A DNA stretch of 64,000 nt from Lottia gigantea (taxonomy: Eukaryota > Mollusca > Gastropoda > Lottiidae): positions 3,946,278 to 4,010,277 of the forward strand of contig NW_008707617.1 in assembly GCF_000327385.1 (NCBI RefSeq). The letters run 5' to 3'. Shown piece after piece: positions 1 through 11,759 of the stretch (the stretch's first letter is position 1; each line of letters opens with the position of its first letter). The position numbers were made by a program, and so were the translations under genes. A model generated the notes under the pieces. The model was given only the letters and a program-made list of their open reading frames with translations. It was not told the origin of the DNA and made no database searches.

Positions 1-245
1 GCCACTGGTGGTACTAGGCTATTGTAACTGGGCTACTGATAGTACTTGGCTATAGTTACTAGGCTATTGTTACTGGGCCATTGATAGTACTAGGCTATTG
101 TTACTGAGTCACTGGTAGTACTAGGCTATTGTTACTAGGCCATTGATAGAATTGGCTTTTGTTACTTGATTACTGGTAGTGCTAGGCTTTTATTACTAGT
201 GCTAGGCTGTTGTTAGTAGGCCACTGGTAGTACTGGGCTATTGTT
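1..245. repeat. Minisatellite A, left copy
   Basis: Degenerate tandem units of about 30 bp built around GGCTATTGTTACT and CACTGGTAGTACT. The array runs off the left edge of the window. It is the reverse complement of the array at 9115-10400, so the same minisatellite occurs twice here in opposite orientation. Confidence 0.8.
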
Positions 246-1219
246 ACCCCTGTAGTCTCAGATTATTATAATTGGACAATAGGTTAATGCTACTAGGCAA
301 CCTATGGTAGGGCCTACAGATTATTGATATTGGTTTGGATTTTGGTTTGGTATGAGATTGTCCCGTCGATGATGTTTTGCAATTGCAAAAAGTAGTTATC
401 GTTATTTTACCACTGACAAAAAGGTTCAACAACGGGCCCTTTAATTCAACAATAGGCCTAATTATTCTGTTGGCATTTTGGTTTTGGGGCGAATTGACCA
501 TTAAGCGAATGGAAATGAAGAAAAATTTATAGTTTCTACTTTTATTGACAATTTTTGTGACCTTATCAATATATGATGGTAAAACTTCAAGAAAGTTTGC
601 GTCAAAATGTTCTTTGGGGTTTTACATATTGTTTTCCATAGGCACTATTTACATAAATGGAAGTGGAATAATATATTTTATGGTGATTCGACTTGAATAA
701 ATATAACTCAATGTTCCCGCCAGTTAAGTCTCGATAACATAAGTCTCGATAACATTCCTAAAACTGTATAGTGGGCCAAATAAAAAATTTAGTACCGTAT
801 CAATCACTTTAAAGTGAAGGGTAAGCATCCAACAAAGGCCATTTGTTTAGTTTTAAGAAAACATCCTTTTCAGCTTTTGTCTAAATAAGAATTTTATAAT
901 TTTAGGCCTGGAAATACAAAACATTTTAGTCTTTTAGACCTTATGAGGAGGACATAGTGTATCATGTTCAATAAAGTTGTTATTTTTATTAGGCTGCATT
1001 ATTTCTACTAGCTATATAGCTGAATTAGCTGTATATGCATGTAACAATAAGCCGACTTGTATCTGAAATTTTAATTAGAGTCTAAACATTCAAGACTATT
1101 AGTGTTGCGGAGATATTATGAAGGTACCAACATTATTATCATCAGCTTGTTTGTCAATTAATAATGATTTCAAGATCGACATTCAAGTTACCGAAACTGA
1201 CAGTAGTTTGGTAAGTTCC
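246..1219. other. Intergenic, no gene seen
   Basis: AT-rich unique-looking DNA. The one reading frame of note (244-501, minus) has no recognisable domain and overlaps minisatellite decay. Confidence 0.5.
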
Positions 1220-1224
1220 ATTGT

Positions 1225-2053
1225 TACAGTCAAGTAACCTAATTTCGTGGAAACCTATTATTCGTGGATTTTCGGAAATGATTCATAATTTACATGAGCG
1301 ACCTTGCGCGACCTCCGCATTAGTTTGTTTTGATAAACATGGGTTTTCTCTACAATATCAGCTAGTATAATGAATCCAGTAGTTTCAAGCAAGGTAAAAT
1401 GTATTAATGTTTACTTTGACAAATACAAAATGGCGGATTTCACTTATTACCAAACGTCACAATTTTTTATCGGCCGAATTTCCTTATAATCCCAAACTGT
1501 AATCGGAATTCCAAGTGTCGTCTGCTAGAATATATTCCAACGAATGAAGTCACGTGATCAACTAGCGGATTCGTGTCAGCAGAAAATTTCTATGGAACAC
1601 AAAGTGGACCATATTCTTATGTTGTTTCAGTGACTTTTAGCAATAAATCACGCTACGTATCTTATTTTGTCAGTCACTATTTTTTTTAAAAAAATCGTGG
1701 TTCTTTGAAGGAATTGTCACTAGTTATAATGAATTGATATTAAAGATAAATACTAAGAGAAGTTAATTATACCACCCGGTATCCATACAACATGTTTTTC
1801 TAGACTTATTTATAGATCAAACATTGTACACGAAAATAGGTGAGGCATTCTGCCGCCGTTGCCGAATTGGTTGCTCATGAAAAATGGATCAAAGTGAAGG
1901 ATTCATTAAGAAAATCGAAATAAACCAATTTCTGTTATTTTGTAGAATATCTGAGGAAACAACTAAGACATAATTTTTTTTTTTCGTTTTTTTAACTTTG
2001 ACGAAATTCGGTGTTGAATCCTTATATCCACGAAAATAGGTTACACTACTGTA
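1225..2053 (+). mobile_element. TA-flanked MITE, family 1, copy 1
   Basis: About 830 bp non-autonomous DNA transposon. The left end reads TACAGTCAAGTAACCTAA and the right end is an imperfect inverted copy ending GGTTACACTACTGTA. CAGT termini next to TA suggest the Tc1/mariner superfamily. The 5-bp sequence ATTGT also sits just outside both ends (1220-1224 and 2054-2058), so the exact target duplication is uncertain. No transposase is encoded. Four more copies lie at 2069-2788, 38254-38991, 52715-53284 and 54003-54767. Confidence 0.85.
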
Positions 2054-2068
2054 ATTGTTATTAGTACA

Positions 2069-2788
2069 CAGTCAAGTAACCTCATTTCGTGGAAACCTAT
2101 TATTCGTGGATTTCCGGAAAGGATTCATAATTTACATGAGCGACCTTCGCATTACTTTGTTTTGATAAACATGGGTTTTCTCTACAATATCAGCTAGTAG
2201 AATGAATCCAGTAGTTTCAAGCAAGGTAAAATGTATTAATCTATACTTTGACAAATACAAAATGGCGGATTTCAGTTATTACCAAACGTCACCATTTTTT
2301 ATCGGCCGAATTTCCTTATAATCCCAAGCGGTAAATGGAACATAAAGTGGACCATATTCTTATGTTATTTCAGTGACTTTTAGCAATAAATCACGCTACG
2401 TATCTTATTTTGTCAGTCACTATTTTTTTTTTAAATCGTGGTTCTTTCAAGGAATTGTCACTAGTTATAATGAATTGATATTAAAGATAAATACTAAGAG
2501 AAGTTAATTATACCACCCGGTATCCATACAACGTGTTTTTCTAGACTTATTTATAGATCAAACATTGTACACGAAAATAGGTGACGCATTCTGCCGCCGT
2601 TACCGAGTTGGTTGCTCATGAAATATGGGTGGAGGATTAATAAAGAAAATCGAAACAAACCAATTTTAATTATTTTGTAGAATATCTGGGGAAACATCTA
2701 AGACATAAAAAAAAAATTTCGTTTTTTTAACTTTGACGAAATTCGGTGATGAATCCTTATATCCACGAAAATAGGTTACACCACTGTA
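2069..2788 (+). mobile_element. TA-flanked MITE, family 1, copy 2
   Basis: Direct repeat of copy 1, starting only about 15 bp after it ends. It lacks roughly 110 bp that copy 1 has in the middle (the part around the GGAATTCC site). Ends match copy 1, except that the left TA is replaced by CA. Confidence 0.83.
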
Positions 2789-3116
2789 TAGTAAACAACC
2801 AATTTGTTATCAAATTATCATAATATGACTAAGTATATCTCATATATCAACTTTTTTCTTCAGATAAATTACACCTAGTCTGGAAATGTGAGAGCAATAC
2901 TGTTGCTCTTTGAAGATGTACCACAGTCAGCCATAACTGAACAAGAGTGATAGAATTTAAGGATATATGAAGATATGAAGTACTGACAATTATGCACAAT
3001 ACCTTACCCTGTGACAGCAATCCAGATTAGTTGCATTATCACAATGATCAAGGTATTTTGTCTTCATCTTATACCTTGACTGCCCACTTTTTTTATTTCA
3101 CTGAAGTTTGTGAATG

Positions 3117-3244
3117 CAGCAATTTGATTGGACTGTACGCTCGCTAATACAGCCAATCTGGGCCCTCGACAAAAGAAACTGTCAATAATAATTATTATGA
3201 AATAGAGGGCTCTCTAATTGGCATACAATCCAATCAAATTGCTG
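3117..3244. mobile_element. Short palindromic MITE / hairpin
   Basis: Inverted arms of about 24 bp (CAGCAATTTGATTGGA at 3117 and its complement ending at 3244, with two mismatches). A second, inner pair of arms is built on GCCAAT and GGGCCCTC. The 128-bp unit can fold as one hairpin. No clear target duplication was seen. Confidence 0.6.
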
Positions 3245-4790
3245 ACCGTGATACAAGAAAGAGAAAGTGGTCTATTGCAGTCAAGGTAAAAGATAAAGAC
3301 ATATACCCTGACCAATTGTGAAGATTGATTAGTTGTGGAATAGATTATTGTTATAATGTCTGTTGAGTAATGGATTTTATCTAAATGATGATATTGATGT
3401 ATAGAGTAACATAGAGTTAGCATTTGTCAATTATCAAATTTTATATTTTGAAATAGATCATAAAAGCAGAGTTAAAACTTTATGTTATAAAGAAAATCCT
3501 ACCGTTTCTTTCTAAGCAAGAGTTTCCAAATTTTATTGTTTATTTGGTTTATTAATTCATCATTGTCATGTTTGTTATAAATGGAATTCTCATTGGATTT
3601 ATTATTTGATAAACTGAACAAAAAACAAAATTTAATTTTAAAGTGCTATTTGTCAAATAGTAAAATATTATACTTATTCACAACCGAAGATGATATTAAA
3701 TATTAAGAAGAGAAATCTGTTTTTATTAGATAATTATAATTATAATAATAATTGCCTGTCAATATTCATAAATCTTCATACTACCTATAGCCCATGTTCT
3801 CATCATCATCTAACACTACCTTAAATTAATGTTGACAGGTTTATTTTTCAAATAGTCAAGGATATGGACAAAATCTGGATTGTAGAATGTTACTTTTAAA
3901 GGTAATGTAGAGAATGATATCCTACAGCAGGTTTCATCATAAATATTAAGGTTTACGTGATGTATATTGTACTGAGTCTATTGTCATGTCGTGTGTCTTA
4001 AAACATAACTTGCAATAAATGATATCTTAAAAAGATCTTGTAACTTGAAAATGTCAGGAGGTTTTCTGATGAAGGCTAAAGAAAGTAAGTAGCACACAAT
4101 CTGCAAAGGCATTTATCGTTCTTTAGATGTGGATAACCCAATTACAATGATATCAAATCAATAGACCCACTTGGTATGAAGCCCCCAGAATGTACTAATG
4201 AACAAAACAGACAGCATATAGTTGAAGTTTTGTTGATATTACCCTCTAGATATATTTGACAATTTAAATTCTGAAGCACTTTTATTATCACCTGGTCGCA
4301 TTATCTGAAGCCATTTCAAGTCAATCAGAAATGTGAGGAAAATGACTATTCGTATTCACTATTGATTAGCATAAAGCGCTGAAAGCATTATTATCTCCAG
4401 TGGATGTACAAGGTGAGCATCTTAATCACTGTTAAAGTCTGAAACAGTAGACTTGTCCTAACTTCGTATTTTACTATTTCCTAAAAGGAAGACGAGTTCG
4501 TACCGACGAGACATGATCTAAAAGTAGATATGTCTCAACGTCGCTTTGGACACAAGGAATCCGTAGTTTCTTGGGAATGAGATGACATGCGTTCAAAAAG
4601 GCGCCCAAGAATATTAAGAGAACCCGTAGTTCATACCATACAAACAACTTTTTGTTCCCATGGGAATGTAAATAATTGAAAAGTGCATTCTATTCCCTTT
4701 GGCCGCGGACGATGAAGAGAACTCACTTAATATGCTGGGACACGGATGCCAACTTAAAACATGAGAGACACATTCTTTCGATTTAACGTA
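3245..4790. other. Intergenic, no gene seen
   Basis: AT-rich DNA with only short open frames. No splice-consistent exon, RNA gene or repeat was recognised. Confidence 0.45.
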
Positions 4791-5255
4791 TTTCCATGCA
4801 TTGTACGCAAGATAGAGATCAAACCGTGTGTAATCTATCACATATGAGCATAGTTTCTCCCAGAAATTCAAAAGAAGCACAATCAACCTATTTGGTTATG
4901 TTTCCATGCATTGTACGCAAGATAGAGATCAAACCGTGTGTAATCTACCACATATGAGCATAGTTTCCCCAGAATGTCCGATACATTCAAAGAAGCACAA
5001 TCAACCAATTTGGTTATTTTTCCATGCATTGTACGGAAGATAGAGATCAAACCTTGTGTTTTCTATCACATTTGAACATAGTCTCCCCCAGAATGTCCCA
5101 TATATTCAAAAGAAGCATGTTTCCATGCATTGTAACCCTGTGTCTCCTACCACACTTGAGCATAGTTTTTCCAAGAATGTGAAATACATACAAAGAGTGC
5201 ACATTTTACTAATTTGGTTTTGTTTCCACAGACCCGGTATTGTACGCACGATGGT
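4791..5255. repeat. Tandem repeat, period about 110-118 bp
   Basis: About four units, starting at 4791, 4901, 5019 and about 5120, plus a partial one at 5222. Each begins TTTCCATGCATTGTA and continues with AGATAGAGATCAAACC and a CACATATGAGCATAG block. Later units are more decayed. The short frames on both strands here follow the repeat and are not genes. Confidence 0.85.
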
Positions 5256-5705
5256 GAAAACCTCTTTCTAAACTACAGCATCTGTGGAATGCCATATAGG
5301 CCCATAAAGAAAATTGGGTATCGATTGATTTATTATGTATATTAAATAGGCACAAAGATTGTTATACATTTTTGTTCCTTTTCGTTTTTGAGATGTAGAG
5401 TATGTAGGGCTGTATAGGGTATAAACAGAGACAATGCAATGTTTTCTTATTTGAATTTGTTCGAGGCTTTATGAATTGCGCGCAATATATTACCTGATTC
5501 TGACGACAGAAAGCCACATCCATGCCAAGATCATTTCTCTACCGCATGTCAAATATGGCAAGAGCTAGAACAGACTTTCGTTCTGAAATTAAACTATGAC
5601 CAATTTACAAGGTTTTAAGTCTTACCATCAGTTTTTTCGTGGAAGTGTGGACACTTTGTGATTTATTTATGTGATGTCGTTCATCCAACGAGTAAAATAA
5701 AATTC

Positions 5706-5995
5706 TTACCTTAGTCTCAGAAATGGGAATTTTTTAGCTAAGCCAATCAGTAATAGTGTTCACAACTCACCGTCGCTTTCAAATCCATGTGTGTCCAGAA
5801 TTATTCGTGTTTGGACGTGAAAGAGACGAGTCGTCTTTCCTTGAAACACCGCCATATATAGAAAAGACATCTATAGAAATAGGAAAAGAAATTCCTACCT
5901 AGTTTGTGATATTTTTGAAGGAATTATGCGATCTTCGTACACATCCAGTACAGAACTCAAATCAACCCCCAAAATGTCGCGACTGTCATTTCAGA
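5706..5995 (+). mobile_element. Degenerate copy of the 25866-26216 MITE
   Basis: Shares the internal stretch GCCAATCAGTAATAGTGT, the CCAGAATT block and the AAATCAACCCCCAAAATG right end with the TTAA-flanked MITE in DRGX intron 1. The outer inverted ends are worn away, so this is an old copy. Confidence 0.65.
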
Positions 5996-6555
5996 ATAGG
6001 TAAGAGATAAATTCTCTACAAATTGGCTTTTATTTGCTCAATTTCTTGAAATTGAAGGGGCAGAATTAAAAGGTACCCTTGGCAAGGCATCTCAGCCTTA
6101 GATATGACCTCCAATCATATTGACCACTCTGTAGTATTTTAGTAGATGTAGTGAATAAAACAGACTGTTTCATTATGATAATAAGCAGTTTCTGAACCCA
6201 AATACTAAAACTACATAAGTACAGATAGATAGATTTTTATCAATGATAACTCATTGCACTCCATTTTACATATTACATAATATTACAAAATACATGTATC
6301 AAAGAAACGGCTTGAACAATATATAATTAGTTTTTCATGCTATACATTTATATAAGCACTTGTCAACTATAAACTAAAATTTTTCTATTTGCAACTTATA
6401 ATATTATCTGCTTCATTTTTCCTTTTAGTTTTTAAGGTTTCTTTATATCATATAATCTCTTCACTGGCATACCCTTAATCACAACCTACAATAGTAAAAA
6501 ATATATATAGACATTTTGAATAAAGTTGCATCATTTTATCTTTCAATCTAAAGCC

Positions 6556-6696
6556 CAATGCACACAACTGACCTTTGTCTGTGAAACATTGTTTCGTGTG
6601 TGTTAGCACAAAACATTGTTTTTTGTTTCAAGAAACATTTGTTTGAAAATCAAACTTGTTTGAATTCTGAATGCTTCCAGTCTGTTGTGTGCATTG
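6556..6696. mobile_element. Small MITE with 13-bp inverted ends
   Basis: Perfect 13-bp terminal inverted repeats, CAATGCACACAAC at 6556-6568 and its complement at 6684-6696. The inner part is rich in AAACATTGTTT-like words that are partly palindromic. No clear target duplication was seen, so the superfamily is unknown. Confidence 0.5.
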
Positions 6697-7093
6697 AATA
6701 AAAACATTTTTTCGAAATATATTCTGTCCTCAACCAATCAACATAATCATATCTCATCACATGAAATAAAATATATTTAAATCTTGAGGTCAAGTGAAAA
6801 AGCGACATACCCAATGTAAAATGTAAATGACCCCCCTCCAAATTGACAATCCCTCAAAATCATCTGTCCCTGTCATTTAATCCCTTTCATTAATAAATGG
6901 GCAAAATGGCCTTCATTTTCAGCACACTGTAATTTTGGTTTACTATTATCTTCTGATAGGTAGCATTCATAATACCTTTCAAATAACAGTAAATATACTT
7001 ACATTCATGTGGTGATAGTAACAATCATAGTTCTACTTCTTGTAGGGAAGGTCTAACCTGAAAAAAACACAATATAGATATATAGATATCAGA

Positions 7094-7222
7094 CATTAGC
7101 CTGCTCTTTTTCAATTTTCAACGGTCAAGGGATCTTTAACGTCCACAGCCTGTAGCACACAGGGCCTCGGTTTATTGTCCCATCCGAACGACTAGACGCT
7201 TTTCCCATGTCAGCCCCTCAAA
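7094..7222 (-). mobile_element. SINE fragment (central/3' part)
   Basis: About 130 bp matching the body of the SINE at 46370-46732, including GGGATCTTTAACGT, CACAGCCTGTAGC and TTGTCCCATCCGA. The tRNA-like 5' head is missing, as expected of a 5'-truncated retroposed copy. Same orientation as the longer copy. Confidence 0.75.
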
Positions 7223-7299
7223 TGTAGAGGTGGCAATTAATTTATTAGTACTAATGAGCTCAACCTTTCCTGTGATTCCTGAATTAATATTTATCTGTC

Positions 7300-7372
7300 C
7301 TCTCACATACATAAAATTCAACTTCTCTAACTGCTAGAGAATCTTCAAAGTTGAATATTATGTATGTGAGAG
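7300..7372. repeat. 73-bp near-perfect hairpin
   Basis: Arms of 24 bp at 7300-7323 and 7349-7372 (CTCTCACATACATA against TATGTATGTGAGAG) with one mismatch. The loop itself contains the small inverted pair TCTCT/AGAGA. It could be a very short MITE or a transcribed hairpin. Confidence 0.6.
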
Positions 7373-9114
7373 TCTAGCATATCAATGGTCTTAACAAAAT
7401 GACTTCTAATCAAAAGTTTAATGATGGGCTTGATATGTGACCTCTTACTAAAATTCTCAAGCTGGTCAGGATCAAAATTAAAGATCTGAGAATGAGGCAC
7501 AGGTCTGTATCAGAATTGGCACTCTACAATTAACACTGTTACTGACCAGTGAACTTCTCCGTCTATAATGAACTTAGTATTGAATTTTTCATCTCATTTT
7601 ACAAATATTCAAAATAAAATTTTCAAGTGTACCTATAGAGGTATATCTACTGTCTTAGAATTTCCTTGGTTCCAAAGAAATATAAGGTTCATTTGAAATA
7701 AACACAATTATTTTTTTCCCAAAATATTTCCTGCAAGACATTTCGGACTAAAATGGCTCTTTGTAAAACAAATTTCTGAATAATCGTTTTTTAAATGTCT
7801 GGCAGTTTCTTCAACCCACATGCAATATAAGATTCTCAGTCATATTTTTAAATTGATATTTTAATTCATAAGAATTAGTGATAAAATTCAATTGTGTAAA
7901 CATTGCAGACAGATTTGAAGGAGTTTTGGCAGCTAAGGGAGTTCAGGTTTCCCCTTGTCAGTAATTCAGCAATTTCAAACGACCAAAATCTGAACCATAG
8001 TTTTTTGTACTATGAAATAAGCCAGTTCAGAACTAAGCTTATAAATGCACATTTGCAAAAAGCTTAATTCGTACTTTTGTCTTTAAATAAACAATGTTAA
8101 TTTACTAAGACGGTTTATGGATACAACAGGTTTACTATTAATAGTACTCAGATACATTTTCATTTGTCAGACTCATGATATACTCTTTGAACTGAACATT
8201 CTTACTTGCTTTCCATAATGTTCTAAGAGATAAATGGATTAACTGTAAATGTAGTGAACCCTTCGCGTAATATCCTCTTCCATCGCTGGTCATAGACTGT
8301 CATAGTAAATAGACGTGGTTTATCCCAAGACAGAAGTTGGGAATGTGCATGTACATGTATAATGCCGAACTGGCTTATTTGAATGTATTTTGGGCCCTTT
8401 GCTAGATTTACTTCAAGATCAAGTGAGACAGCCCAGATCTAATTTCATGCAAATTAGAATTCATATGCATAAGACGATAAATTACTGCAACATGTTCTAC
8501 TAGATGTTCATCACTAGGCCTAGATGTAGCCTAAGGTAGGCTAACTTCCTAAAAACTATAAGTAGCCCTTCCATTGAGTCATTGAAGATCATGATTACAA
8601 AAATGCTTCAGATTACACTGTCACTATGCTCGGTGTGCTCATCTCCATAAGCTCCAATTGAAGCTAAAGAGTGGTACTTAAAAGTATTTTATAACTCTAT
8701 TCAAATTTGACATTATCTAAAAAAAAAGTTCCAATTATCAGAACATTTCGGATTACATCGCTAATAATAGTAGCCGCAGGCCTAAATAATCTTATGCAAA
8801 AAGTCCTTATTATAGATCTAGGTCTATATATCATTATCTTAAAGTTTAAAGAGCCAATATTAAAAATGGTTTACCTTGGTCGGCATTCTCTTGTGAAAAT
8901 TCCACGTAAATAATCTCAACAATCGGCAATAAAATCACAGGCAGAACATAATCCTCCATTTTCGAGTTGATGACCTTTACAGAATTAGGTCAAAAATAAG
9001 TTCGGTACCGGTAAAAATATTTTACAAAATCGTACCTAAGTCACATCGCCCAATTTATTAGACGATCTAAATCAATTATTTTATATTTTATAATATTGTA
9101 ATATTGTAACAATG
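7373..9114. other. Intergenic, no gene seen
   Basis: AT-rich DNA without recognised exons. The frame at 8707-8913 has no domain, and its start appears only by using a non-ATG codon. Confidence 0.4.
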
Positions 9115-10400
9115 TACCCCCGAGGCCTAGCAACAATAGCGTGGTATAACCAGTGGCCCATGATTAAATGCCTGGTAAAGCCAGTGGCCCAGAAAAAGTA
9201 GGCCTCTAGAGCTTTGTAAAAGCACTGAGTCAGTAGGCCTAACACCAGCCTAGCGGCCTAGCGAAAGCCTGGTAGAACCAGTGACCCCCCCCCCCCCCCC
9301 CCAAAAAAAGCTTTGTAAAACCACTGAGTCAGTCACAATTAGGCCTAATGGCTAATTGGGATATAACTGTCCTAGAAACAAGACCCAGGTTTGGTCAGTG
9401 TCCTAGAAACAAGACCCTGGTAGGACCAGTGGCCTAGAAACAAGACCCTGGTAAGGCCAGTGGCCTAGACACAAGACCCTGGTATGGCCAGTTGCCTAGA
9501 AACAAGACCCCAGTATGGCCTGTGGATAGAAACAAGACCCCGGTATGGCCAATGGCCTAGTAACAAAACCCCAGTACTATCAGAGATCCGGTATCAGTAG
9601 CCTGGTTATACTACTGGCCCTGTAACAATAGCCTGGTTTTGCCACAGGTCTAGTAACAGCACCCTGGTAGCCTACTATCAGTGGCGTAGTAACAGCAGAC
9701 TTGTACTAGTTGGTAAACAATAACCTAACCCGGTAGTACACGTAACCCAGTCCCAACAACCTAAACCTGATCCGGTGTCCCGGCAGTACCATTATACAGG
9801 TACTACCAGTGGTCTCTAGTAACAGTTTCCTGTCACTACTTATGGCCCAGTAACAACAGCCTGGTACTATAAATAGCCCAGTAACAATACTCGGGTACTA
9901 CCATACCATGCGGTGCTACCAGTGGACCAGTAATAATACCCCGATACCACAGGAGGCTCAGTTACAATACCCTGGCATGATTGGTGGCCTAGCTATGATA
10001 CCTAGTACAATAGGCTGGCAATAGTAGCCAAGTAACAATACCCTGGTACTATCAGTGGCCTAGTAACAATACCCAGGTACTACCAGAGGTCTAGTAGCAA
10101 TACCCAGGCACTACCAGAGGTCTAGTAACAATACCCAGGTACTATCAGAGGTCTAGGAGCAATACCCAGGCACTACCAGAGGTCTAGTAACAATACCCAG
10201 GTACTATCAGAGGTCTCGTAACAATACCCAGGTACTACCAGAGGTCTAGTATCAATACCCAGGTACTACCAAAGGTCTAGTAACAATACCCAGGTACTAC
10301 CAGAGGTCTAGTAACAATACCTAGGCACTACCGAGGTCTAGTAACAATACCTAGGCACTACCCGAGGTCTAGTAACAATAGCCATGTCTTGGTAACTCCG
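9115..10400. repeat. Minisatellite A, main array
   Basis: Tandem array that is degenerate on the left and becomes regular near 10030-10385. There the unit is about 31 bp, built from AGTAACAATACCCAGG, TACTACC and AGAGGTCT, with roughly eleven units. A run of about 18 C lies at 9285-9302. The array is the inverse of bases 1-245 and abuts the dispersed core at 10471-10688. Confidence 0.87.
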
Positions 10401-10470
10401 CCGAGCCAAAAGGAATGCCGGGTCTAGGTATAACCATGAAATTATGAATATATTTTTCTAGTATTAATTT

Positions 10471-10688
10471 TAACCTTTGTTAGCTGTTGGCAGCAGTATT
10501 ATTGTTAGCCTTTGTTAGCTGCTGCGAGCAGTGGGTTGTTATTAACGTGATAGCCTTTGTTAGCTGTTCGTATCAACTAACATTTACCTCTGGAGGCGGA
10601 AAGGCGCCTTTGTTATGTTATAACTATAAGCAGTAATAGCCACTAACAACTTCTTAAAGGAATCAACTAATAATAGGCGAATCGGGTG
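10471..10688 (+). repeat. Dispersed core repeat, copy 1
   Basis: About 218 bp found again at 45160-45379. It contains three copies of a TAGCCTTTGTTAGCTG-like word, then GGAGGCGGAAAGGCGCC, and ends GGCGAATCGGGTG in both places. In both places it follows minisatellite A sequence. It codes for nothing recognisable and looks like the conserved part of a composite mobile repeat. Confidence 0.8.
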
Positions 10689-11625
10689 CTACCACTGAGT
10701 AGGCGATATTTGAACAATATTCTGTAGTCAATCTTGACTCTGATCATTGAAGATGATACTGTAGACCAGCTTGACTCTGATAGTGTTATCCTTTCGGGCT
10801 GATACTGTAGTCCACCTTGACAATGGTGGAACAGGTGAATCTTGAAGATGGTGCTGTGGTTCATTTCGACACCGACAACAGGTGATGATGGAAGATAATG
10901 TATTCCAGCTTGACTATGATGCTCGGTTATCCTTTAGGATAATACGACCTGTGGTCCAGCTTGACTCTGACAGTAGGTGATGCTTGGAGATACTGTAGTT
11001 TAGCTTGACTCTGATAGTAGGTGACGCTTGGAGATACTGTAGTCCAGCTTGACTCTGGCACTAGGTGATGCTTGAAGATAATACTGTTGTCCAGCTTGAC
11101 TATGATAGGTGTTTCTTGCGAAGGATACTGTTGTCCAGCTTGACTATGATAGTAGGTGTTTCTTGCGAAGGATACTGTGGTGGAGCTTGACTCGGATTGT
11201 TGGTGATTCTTGGGAATGAGACAATGGTCTAGCATGACACTTATAGCAGATTCTTGGGGATGGGACTGTGGTCCAGGCCAACTCTGATGGTCGGCGATCT
11301 TGGTGACGATACTGTAAACCATCCTTATTCTGACATTAGGTGATCCATGACTATGATAGTGTTGTCCACATTGATCTTGATGGTTGGTGATTCTTGAAGA
11401 TGAGGCTGTGGCTCAGCTTGACTCTGCTAGTCGGCGATTCATGGTGATGATACTGTAGTCCAGGTTGATTCTGATGGTGGGTGATTCTGGAGGTTGATGC
11501 TGTCTTCCAGTTTGACTCTGATGGTCGGTGATAATTGAGGAACACATTGTACTCTATCTTGACTCTGGTAGCAGGTATCCTTGAAGATAAGTGGTCATGC
11601 TTGACTTTAATGTGGTCTGTGATCT
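10689..11625. repeat. Minisatellite B array
   Basis: About 18-20 degenerate units of 43-48 bp built on GATACTGTAGTCCAGCTTGA and CTCTGATAGTAGGTGAT. The long minus-strand frames at 10927-11322 and 11351-11743 are the repeat read as protein (recurring Ser/Gln/His-rich words), not genes. Confidence 0.87.
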
Positions 11626-11759
11626 GTAGGGTAGATCGGAAGTTCATCTTGCAATTTGTGAAGGAAATATCTCTTGTATATGAAATTAAACGTGAGCAAC
11701 TTTGTTGAGATGGATAAGACAGAGTTTGATATAACACAAACAAGCTATAAGTTTTACAT

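Noticed and set aside
4614-5271. Frames on both strands over the 110-118 bp tandem repeat
   Set aside because: Their repeated words track the tandem unit; no domain.
8707-8913. 68-codon plus frame
   Set aside because: Needs a non-ATG start and is of AT-rich composition with no domain.
10030-10385. CRISPR-like regular direct repeats
   Set aside because: Units are contiguous with no unique spacers, and the DNA is clearly eukaryotic; it is a minisatellite.
10927-11743. Two minus-strand frames of about 130 codons
   Set aside because: They follow minisatellite B; the protein is the repeat read in frame, with no start context or domain.
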